Source: Crossiella sp. S99.2
Lineage (GTDB): Bacteria; Actinomycetota; Actinomycetes; Mycobacteriales; Pseudonocardiaceae
Direction of reading: 5' to 3'
Assembly (NCBI RefSeq): GCF_023094165.1
Contig: NZ_JALMDK010000016.1
Coordinates: 124,001 to 188,000, forward strand
Length of the DNA: 64,000 nucleotides
Positions 57,987 through 64,000 of this stretch are shown here, one piece after another. How positions within the stretch are numbered: position 1 is the stretch's first letter; every line of letters starts with the position of its first letter. The notes below the pieces were generated by a model, which was given only the letters and a program-made list of their open reading frames with translations, did no database searches and was not told the origin of the DNA. Made by a program: the position numbers and the translations under genes.

Positions 57987-60485
57987 TCACCCTTCCCCAC
58001 GCACGGTTCGGACCAGACCTGGCAGCAGCTCGAACCGCCGCGCCGCGGACTCCGGCATCCGCTGTTCGCCGTTGGCGGCAGCCCATTTCTCCACGCAGCG
58101 CCGCATCGAGGTGAGCGCGAGTTCGTCCAGCGCGGCCCGGTTGCGGTCCACCCGGCCCTCGGCGTCGATCTCGCCAGCCGCCAGCTCGCGCAACACGATC
58201 TGCCCACGGCTGCCCTCGGCCGGCTCGGTCACGTCGAGCACCTTGAAGTTGGTGCCGGGCACGAACAACACCCGGTCCGCAGTGGGTTCGCCGTCGGGTT
58301 CGAGCAGCTTGGTTCGGCGCGAGGTCATCGACCACAGCAACACGTCGGTCTGGTGTTCAGCCTGCTGTCGCGCGCAGGGCGCGGTGAGCGCGTTGACAAA
58401 TCCCCATTCGGTGCACAGCGTCCGGCTCCGGTACAGCTCCCACTCCCTGGCGGTGGGCGTGGCGGAGAAGATCGCCGCGCCCCGGTGCGAGGGCAGCCTG
58501 CTCAGTCCGGAGACCGCGCACCGGGCGAAGGGCACGTGCGGACCGGCCAATGCCCGGCGCAGCGGCAGGTCGAGTTCGTCCCCTGCCGCGGACAGGTACA
58601 GCCGCACCGCGACCGCGTCGGTGAGCACCCGGCCGGAGGAGCGTTCCAGGGCGCTCTGGAAGCCGGGGTGTTCGGAAAGCACCCGGCCGACCGAGTTCGC
58701 CACCGCCGCGTACTCCCGGCTGAGCGCCCGGCGCAGCCATTCGCGTTCCTGGTCCAGGCCGCGTTTGGGCACCAGCGCGGCGGCCTCGGGAACGGGCGCC
58801 GCCTGCAGGGCCGAGACCCATTCGACGGCGGGCGCCGGGGGTGTGGGGGCCGCGACCGGCTCGCTGGGGGTCGAGCCGACCGCGGCCGGGGCCTCCGCCG
58901 CCCTTTTCGGGGCCACTGACGGCGAAGGCTGGCGCACCGAGTCCCGCTCGGCCGCCGGGTCCGGACTGGCGTCGGTGGCCGCGCGCACCGGTGCCAGTCC
59001 GGCTGGAACGGCGGGGGCGGCGATCTCGCGGAGAAAACCACCCCCACCGGGTTCAGGCGCGCTTTCCAGGCGCAGGGTGGCGGGCTCCTCGGGCCGCGGG
59101 ACGGCGGGCTTGGCGGGCGGCTCCAGCCGCAGCCGCGGCTGGATGAGGGTCGCCGCCTCGGCGAAACCAGCAGCCGCGATACCGGGCCCCAGCGCGCCTT
59201 TGGCCGGGCCCGCGATCTCCGCCCGCCGGTGCAGGATCGCGCTCGCGGGCGCCACGCAGCTCAGCCGCTGGGCGGCGTTGTCCAGGCTGCCGAACAGATC
59301 CTCGGCGAGCTGGCGCATCCGCGCCGCGGACTCGGGATCACCCTCGTCGTAGAGCACCAGCTGGCGCTCGGCGTCGGCCTCGGCCAGCCGGATCGCCGCG
59401 GCGTTGGCGGTGTCGTAGTGCGGCCGCAGCCACAGGCCGGACTGCACGACCTCCAGCAGCGCGTCGGGGGCGTAGCCGTAGACCGCCCGGCCGACCTCCT
59501 GCACACCGAAGACCGGCGCCCGGTAGCTCACCGGGTACGGCGCCGACGGCTCCTGCCACGATTCCGTTGGCGCGTAACCGAGTTCGCCCACACTGGCCTG
59601 CCAGCCCAGCGAGCCGTCCGCGCGGACCAGGTGGATGTCCGGCTCGATCCGCGCGCCGACCGGCAGACCCGGGTAGCAGATCACGTGCTCCCCCAACGCA
59701 TCCGCCACGGCCTGGCCGTAGGGCACCCCGCCCCTGCCTTCCACCGGGCCAAAACGGGCCAGTCGCAGCCGGGGGCGCACGTCCTCGGGCAGCCAGCCCC
59801 AGAACCGGGTGATGTCGTCCACGGTCACCGGGGCGGCGCCGGGGCAGCCGATCACCACGGTGCAGATTTCCGGCTGGCAGGGCACGGTGGCGATCAGCCG
59901 GGCCCGCTGCGGGCCCAGGATGTGCTCGGGTCCGCGCGGCCGCAGCCACACCCCGCCGGGCAGCGGCTCGGCCACGCCGTTGGCGCTGGTCGGCATGATC
60001 TCGGCCAGCGAGGACGGGGCCTCCCAGGCGGGCCGGGGGAATCGCTTGCCGTCCCGTTTGGGCGGCCGGCCCGGCTGGAACCGGACCCAGCCGCTGCCCC
60101 AGCCCGCGTCCACGAACAGCGAGCCGCCCACCCCGGGCATGATGTGGCCGTCCGGCGCGATGACCACCCGGTTGAGCCGCTCGGACAACCATTGCCCGGC
60201 AAGGGCGGTGGTCTCCCTGGACCGGCTGCCGATCACCAGCCGGATGCCGGACCGCTTGCGCGGCAACAACTTCGCCGTGGACTCCCACACCGAGAACGGG
60301 CTCTCCCCCGGCAGGTCGACCACCACCAGCTGGTGATCGGGATCCGCGGCCAGCCCGAGGGCCAGATCGCGGATCTCGTTGCGCAGCGCGGCCTGCGGGT
60401 GCACCACCAGCGCATTGCCGATGGTCTGGCTGGTCATGCCGCGGCCACCCTCCGGTCCACCGCGGCGCTTGGTCAGCACACTCAC
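57987..60485 (-). CDS. T7SS-locus protein with ADP-ribosyltransferase-like C-terminus
   Basis: This 832-residue protein sits between eccB and the EccA-like gene, where mycobacterial loci carry other components. It starts at GTG 60485, 1 bp after the eccB stop. Residues 1-430 form an alpha/beta region I cannot assign (VVHPQAALRNEIRDLALGL...). A Pro/Ala-rich linker (about 450-590) leads to a C-terminal domain with HRGAAIF, LLWSMTS and DRVLFVPGTNFKVLDV, resembling the R / S-T-S / VLFxPGTxFxV frame of ADP-ribosyltransferase folds. The usual ExE before that strand reads TADR, so it is likely inactive. There are no membrane segments. It is not a recognisable EccE. Confidence 0.65.
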   Translation of the reverse strand: MSVLTKRRGGPEGGRGMTSQTIGNALVVHPQAALRNEIRDLALGLAADPDHQLVVVDLPGESPFSVWESTAKLLPRKRSGIRLVIGSRSRETTALAGQWLSERLNRVVIAPDGHIMPGVGGSLFVDAGWGSGWVRFQPGRPPKRDGKRFPRPAWEAPSSLAEIMPTSANGVAEPLPGGVWLRPRGPEHILGPQRARLIATVPCQPEICTVVIGCPGAAPVTVDDITRFWGWLPEDVRPRLRLARFGPVEGRGGVPYGQAVADALGEHVICYPGLPVGARIEPDIHLVRADGSLGWQASVGELGYAPTESWQEPSAPYPVSYRAPVFGVQEVGRAVYGYAPDALLEVVQSGLWLRPHYDTANAAAIRLAEADAERQLVLYDEGDPESAARMRQLAEDLFGSLDNAAQRLSCVAPASAILHRRAEIAGPAKGALGPGIAAAGFAEAATLIQPRLRLEPPAKPAVPRPEEPATLRLESAPEPGGGGFLREIAAPAVPAGLAPVRAATDASPDPAAERDSVRQPSPSVAPKRAAEAPAAVGSTPSEPVAAPTPPAPAVEWVSALQAAPVPEAAALVPKRGLDQEREWLRRALSREYAAVANSVGRVLSEHPGFQSALERSSGRVLTDAVAVRLYLSAAGDELDLPLRRALAGPHVPFARCAVSGLSRLPSHRGAAIFSATPTAREWELYRSRTLCTEWGFVNALTAPCARQQAEHQTDVLLWSMTSRRTKLLEPDGEPTADRVLFVPGTNFKVLDVTEPAEGSRGQIVLRELAAGEIDAEGRVDRNRAALDELALTSMRRCVEKWAAANGEQRMPESAARRFELLPGLVRTVRGEG

Positions 60486-60486
60486 C

Positions 60487-61848
60487 TCAGCCAGTTCCTC
60501 TCTGCGGCACGCCCACCTCGGCCCGGCTCAGCGCCGGTCCACTGGGCAGCGCGGCCAGCACCTCGGCGGCCACCGGGCGCGGGGTGATCCCGCCGAAACC
60601 CAGGGCCTGGACGGCCTCGTCGTCGGCGAGCCGGTACTTGAACCCGCGGTCGGTGATCAGGTAGCGGTCCGGTTTGACCCCCGCCTTGGTCGGCGCGGGC
60701 ACGGCGGCGGCCAGCAATCCGGTGCCCGGCTTCAGGTACGCGCCGGTCTGCGCGGTCATCCCGGTCCAGGCCAGCCGGCGCGGCGCGGTGACGACCTGGC
60801 TGGCGAGCTGCGCGCCGTTGGTCAGCTGCCGCAGGCAGAAGGCCCGTTGCCCGGCCGGGACCTGCTTCATCGTGAGCAGGTCCGGGAGCCGGGTGCTCAG
60901 CGAGGTGTCGGCGGAACGTGGGGCGGCGGCGATCGCGGCGGCGTCCACCTCGACCACGGACGCCCCGCGGTGGGCCCGCAGTAGCGCCACCTCGGTGCGC
61001 GACAGCGGCGCCAGGCCGTCGGCGCGCAGCACGAGGAAGTTCTCCACGCCGTTGCCCACCGCGTGCCGGAACACCGTGCCCACAGGCTGGGTCACGCCAC
61101 CCACCGACGTGCCCGCGCCGCCCGAGCCGGGAATCGCGGCGGCACCAACGGTCAGTCCCTCCGGCAGGGCGGCCAGCCAGGCGGGCGCGGCCAGTGGCGG
61201 GGTGCCCGCGCCGAGGCCGAGCGCGATGGCCACGGTGGGGTCGGCGAGCCGGAGCTTCTGCTGTCCCCACACCACGTACTGCTCGCCGGAGGCGGCGGCC
61301 ACCCACAGGTACTCGCGCTCGCCGATCGGGGTGGATTCGGCCTCGGGGTTCAGGTTCATGCTCAGCGCCCCGCTCCCGCCGCCGGTCTGCGGCAGGCACA
61401 GCAGCCAGGAGCCGGTGACCAGGGATCCGGGTCCAGGCACCGAATCGGGGGCGTTCGGGATGCCCACCGGCCGGCCGCGGTCCAGCTCGGCGAGGGAGGC
61501 GCGGCTGATGGTCTCCACCGTCGATCCCTGGCCCTGCACCAGCATCGCGGAGGCGTGGTTGAGCACCGGGACGAGCAGCCCGTGCTGGTAGACGTAGCGG
61601 GCGCCGCTCTCCTTCTCCACCAGGATGACCCCGGGCTTGCGCCACGCGGTGTTGCCGCCCGGGTTGATCAGCCCGTACACCCAGAAGGCGACCCCGATCA
61701 ACAGGCCGAGCACCAGTCCGAAGATCACCCCGGTGACCGCGCGCCGGGCGGGCGGCTCACCGTAGTTGGTGTCGCCCAGCAACAGTGCCGCGCTCATCCG
61801 GCCCACCAGCGTCTGGTAGGCGTGCACGTGGTCCTTGCGGGTCTGCAC
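60487..61848 (-). CDS. eccB: EccB, T7SS membrane core component
   Basis: This 453-residue protein begins MQTRKDHVHAYQTLVGRMSAALLLGD, the standard EccB N-terminus. It has one transmembrane helix at about residues 40-62 and then a large extracytoplasmic R/core domain (GARYVYQHGLLVPVLNHASAMLV, then DRGRPVGIPNAPDSVPG and YLITDRGFKYRLADDEAVQALG). EccB is one of the four membrane core subunits of the ESX complex. The two Cys (LLCLP and FCLRQ) can form the conserved disulfide. The gene starts 6 bp after the eccD stop. Confidence 0.95.
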   Translation of the reverse strand: MQTRKDHVHAYQTLVGRMSAALLLGDTNYGEPPARRAVTGVIFGLVLGLLIGVAFWVYGLINPGGNTAWRKPGVILVEKESGARYVYQHGLLVPVLNHASAMLVQGQGSTVETISRASLAELDRGRPVGIPNAPDSVPGPGSLVTGSWLLCLPQTGGGSGALSMNLNPEAESTPIGEREYLWVAAASGEQYVVWGQQKLRLADPTVAIALGLGAGTPPLAAPAWLAALPEGLTVGAAAIPGSGGAGTSVGGVTQPVGTVFRHAVGNGVENFLVLRADGLAPLSRTEVALLRAHRGASVVEVDAAAIAAAPRSADTSLSTRLPDLLTMKQVPAGQRAFCLRQLTNGAQLASQVVTAPRRLAWTGMTAQTGAYLKPGTGLLAAAVPAPTKAGVKPDRYLITDRGFKYRLADDEAVQALGFGGITPRPVAAEVLAALPSGPALSRAEVGVPQRGTG

Positions 61849-61854
61849 CGGCGC

Positions 61855-63264
61855 TCACCCCGCCAGTCCACGCGCCCAGGCGAAAACGCCCAGCGCGTGC
61901 ATCAGGAACGGGATCAGCGCGAGCGCGAGCAGCTTTTCCAGCACATCGCCGCTGTGCGGCCAGATCGGCAGCAGCCTGCGGTGCGCCGGGCGCAGCGCGG
62001 CCAGCACCAGCAGCAGCGCGCCACCCAGCAACGCGGCCACGCCGATACCGCGCCACAGGTCGGTCCACTCGGCGAGCAGGGACAGCGCGAACAGCGCCAG
62101 GCCCCAGGAGCCGGCCAGCGCGAGTCCGGTGCGCTGGCCGATGTTGAGGAACTCCCTGGCGCGCAACAGCACCAGCACCGCGAGCAGCCCGGCCAGGGTG
62201 TACTCCAGCCAGGTGGGCGCGGCCAGCAGGTACCACAGGGCCACCCCGATGACCGTGGCCGAACCGATGGCCAGCACGCTGAGGTAGCGGTCGGCGTGCC
62301 CGGTCTGGGCGACCACCTCGGCCGCGGGCGCCGGTTCCACGTCGATCTTGAGTTCCTCGGCGGTGCGCGGCAACTGGGGTCCGCGCAGCCTGGCCGTCCG
62401 GGTGGCCAGTTTGGGCGCGGCCAGGGTCAGCAGGAAGAACGTGGTGGCCACCACCACGGCGTTCTGGGTGGGGGTGAGTCCGACGCCCAGGTGCAGCCAC
62501 ATCGCCAGGATCCCGCCGAGACCGGCCACCGCGGCGCAGCCGAAGGGCACGATCGGCAGGTCCGGTGCCAGCAGGCGTTGCACCAGCAGCAAAGCCGCCG
62601 AGACCCCGGTCAGCGCCAGCGCGCCCACCAGCACCCCGAACGGCGCCAGCGCCAGTGTCCCGGCCACGCCTTCGGCGCCCAGCGCGCCGCAGAGCGCGGC
62701 GAACAGGCAGCCCGCGGTGCCCACCACCGCGGCCAGGCCCCGATCGGCCAGGGTGCGCGCGACGATGGTGGCCGCCACGCACAGCACCAGCGCCAGCTCC
62801 GCCGCGATGATCGAGGCGACCAGCCCGCTGGTATTGCTGAACAGGGACACCCCGATCACGCCGAAGAGCGCGCCGGTGAGGCTGAGGAACAGGGTGCGGT
62901 TGACCTGCTCGTTCCACCGGTTGCCCTGGCGGCTGACCGCGGTGGCCATCCCGTCGGCGATATCGTCGAAGTCCAGTTCCGGCAACGCTTCCTCGGCCCG
63001 CAGCAGGTGCAGCCGCTCGCCGTCGAGCCAGTCCAGGGTCTCCGGGGTGCCGTCGGGGTCGAACGGCGCCTCGCCGAGCCGTTGCAGCACCCAGGCCCCG
63101 GCCTCATCGCCGTCCGGGACGCGTTCGGCCTCCCGGAGCACCTGCCGGACCAGGGTCGGCAGCAGGGCCGAGACCGTGGTGGTGACCGGCACCGCGAGAT
63201 CGGCCCGGCCGCTGGGGCCGAACACCGTGATGCGGCACAGTTCCGCGTTCCTGGTGGCGCTCAT
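61855..63264 (-). CDS. eccD: EccD, T7SS polytopic membrane channel component
   Basis: This 469-residue protein has an N-terminal ubiquitin-like (YukD) domain (residues about 8-90: LCRITVFGPSGRADLAVPV...LDWLDGERLHLL) followed by about 11 transmembrane segments from residue 128 to the C-terminus. This is the standard EccD plan. ATG 63264 overlaps the eccC stop as ATGA. EccD dimers form the membrane basin of the ESX secretion complex. Confidence 0.94.
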   Translation of the reverse strand: MSATRNAELCRITVFGPSGRADLAVPVTTTVSALLPTLVRQVLREAERVPDGDEAGAWVLQRLGEAPFDPDGTPETLDWLDGERLHLLRAEEALPELDFDDIADGMATAVSRQGNRWNEQVNRTLFLSLTGALFGVIGVSLFSNTSGLVASIIAAELALVLCVAATIVARTLADRGLAAVVGTAGCLFAALCGALGAEGVAGTLALAPFGVLVGALALTGVSAALLLVQRLLAPDLPIVPFGCAAVAGLGGILAMWLHLGVGLTPTQNAVVVATTFFLLTLAAPKLATRTARLRGPQLPRTAEELKIDVEPAPAAEVVAQTGHADRYLSVLAIGSATVIGVALWYLLAAPTWLEYTLAGLLAVLVLLRAREFLNIGQRTGLALAGSWGLALFALSLLAEWTDLWRGIGVAALLGGALLLVLAALRPAHRRLLPIWPHSGDVLEKLLALALIPFLMHALGVFAWARGLAG

Positions 63265-64000
63265 CGTTCCGCCTTCCCCGACCACGTGCTCGCGGCGACC
63301 GGGTCGTGCTGCTGGGTGTTTTCCACTGGTACGTAACCGGTCTGGATCAGCCGGATCCCGCGCCGGGTGACGAGCTGGGCGCGGCCGGGCGGCAGGGTCC
63401 GCGGCGGGGCCTCGCCGAGGAACTTGCCCTCCTCCTTGGGATAGGAGAACAACAGCGCCGGGCTGCCCAGTTCCCACAGCCGCCGCAGCAGCGGATCCAT
63501 CATGCCGCGCAAGGCGTTCGCGCTGCTGCGGGCCAGGATCAGGTGGAAGCCGATGTGCACGCCCTGGGCCAGCAACGGCAGCAGGGTGTCCAGCGGGGTG
63601 CCCATGCCCATCCCGCCGCCGAACAGCTCGTAGTCATCGACCACCACGAACAACTGCGGGCCGGTCCACCAGTCGCGCCTGCGCAGGCGCTCGGAGGAGA
63701 TGTCCGCGCCGGGCACCCGCCGGTGCAGGGACACCGCGGCCTTGTTCGCCAGTTCGGTCAACGCCTCCGCGCTGATCGCGTGGCCGACCCGGTAGGCATC
63801 CGGCACGATCTCGTCGAGGTCGCGGCGGGAGTCACCCAGGACGATCTTCGCCTCATCCGGGCCGTGCCCGGCCACGATCTGCCGCAGCAGCAACCGCAAC
63901 GCGTTGGTCTTGCCGGTCTCGGCGTCACCGAGCATGAACAGGTGCGGGGTGGTGTTGAAGTCGTGCCAGACCGGGTTGAGCCGCTGCTCGTCCAGGCCGA
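63261..64000 (-). CDS. eccC: EccC (FtsK/SpoIIIE-type T7SS ATPase), C-terminal part
   Basis: The visible 246 residues are the third ATPase domain of EccC. They have WHDFNTTPHLFMLGDAETGKTN with P-loop GDAETGKT, KIVLGDSRRDL, the Walker B-like LFVVVDDYELF, and GVHIGFHLILARSSANALRGMMDPLLRRL. EccC drives substrate export and binds the secretion signal of WXG100 partners through this last domain. The N-terminal membrane part and the first two ATPase domains lie beyond the window. The esx (WXG100) pair and mycP were not seen and may lie there too. Confidence 0.93.
   Translation of the reverse strand, partial: GLDEQRLNPVWHDFNTTPHLFMLGDAETGKTNALRLLLRQIVAGHGPDEAKIVLGDSRRDLDEIVPDAYRVGHAISAEALTELANKAAVSLHRRVPGADISSERLRRRDWWTGPQLFVVVDDYELFGGGMGMGTPLDTLLPLLAQGVHIGFHLILARSSANALRGMMDPLLRRLWELGSPALLFSYPKEEGKFLGEAPPRTLPPGRAQLVTRRGIRLIQTGYVPVENTQQHDPVAASTWSGKAER

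Noticed and set aside
54770..58114. A 1,114-codon open frame on the + strand opposite the EccA-like gene
   Set aside because: It is antisense to a gene with clear Walker motifs and a beta-helix repeat; composition is typical of a shadow frame.

Overview
The window is very GC-rich, gene-dense DNA with GTG/ATG starts, ATGA/GTGA stop-start overlaps, many cytochrome P450s, a class I terpene synthase and an ESX/type VII secretion (T7SS) locus. This points to a filamentous actinobacterium, most likely in the Pseudonocardiales (inference; there is no rRNA or other marker to settle the genus). No tRNA, rRNA, CRISPR array or transposase was seen.

Region 1 (1-16.3 kb) is a specialised-metabolite locus. 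One long leftward unit of 11 genes (12253 down to 1504), mostly with overlapping stops and starts, encodes in order of transcription: a terpenoid-type P450, a class I terpene synthase, an acyl-CoA-dehydrogenase-like enzyme, a stand-alone adenylation enzyme, a carrier protein, a second P450, a DMATS-type aromatic prenyltransferase, an alpha/beta hydrolase, a second DMATS prenyltransferase, a DUF1295 membrane reductase-like protein and a small helical protein. Adenylation enzyme + carrier protein + dehydrogenase is the known trio that turns L-proline into pyrrole-2-carboxyl-S-carrier. The locus may therefore make a pyrrole-bearing terpenoid or prenylated pyrrole (inference). It is flanked by two CYP105-like P450 genes, a NarL-type two-component pair, a Spo0M homologue and the start of an AAA/LuxR-type regulator.

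Region 2 (16.3-19.1 kb) holds a VanZ/RDD membrane protein, a small secreted cysteine-containing protein with a broken paralogue just upstream, and a T7SS-associated protein gene.

Region 3 (19.1-51.1 kb) is dominated by one uninterrupted 31,026-bp gene for a 10,341-residue protein. It has a WXG100/CpnT-like membrane-associated N-terminus, a long Gly/Pro-rich stalk, a beta-rich region and a coiled coil. A series of effector-like domains follows, with readable catalytic residues: a protein-glutaminase triad, a snapalysin-like zinc peptidase, a MARTX/TcdB-like cysteine-peptidase dyad, a papain-like triad and a pertussis-toxin-S1-like ADP-ribosyltransferase. The C-terminal half is about 24 degenerate copies of the cysteine-peptidase fold arranged in five modules, in which only the last copy of each module keeps a His/Cys pair. 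I read this as a T7SS-linked, MARTX-like multi-effector giant; it is the most striking object in the window. A Spherulin-4-family gene lies upstream of it and a T7SS-associated gene downstream.

Region 4 (51.4-54.6 kb) carries a LuxR-type regulator with a degenerate receiver domain and an OmpR/BaeS-type two-component pair.

Region 5 (54.6-64 kb) is a leftward T7SS operon, eccC (partial) - eccD - eccB - an 832-residue T7SS-associated protein - a beta-helix/AAA+ (EccA-like) fusion. It ends at a strong hairpin facing the BaeS-type kinase gene. This machinery is the obvious candidate exporter for the giant protein; the physical linkage is seen, the function is inferred.
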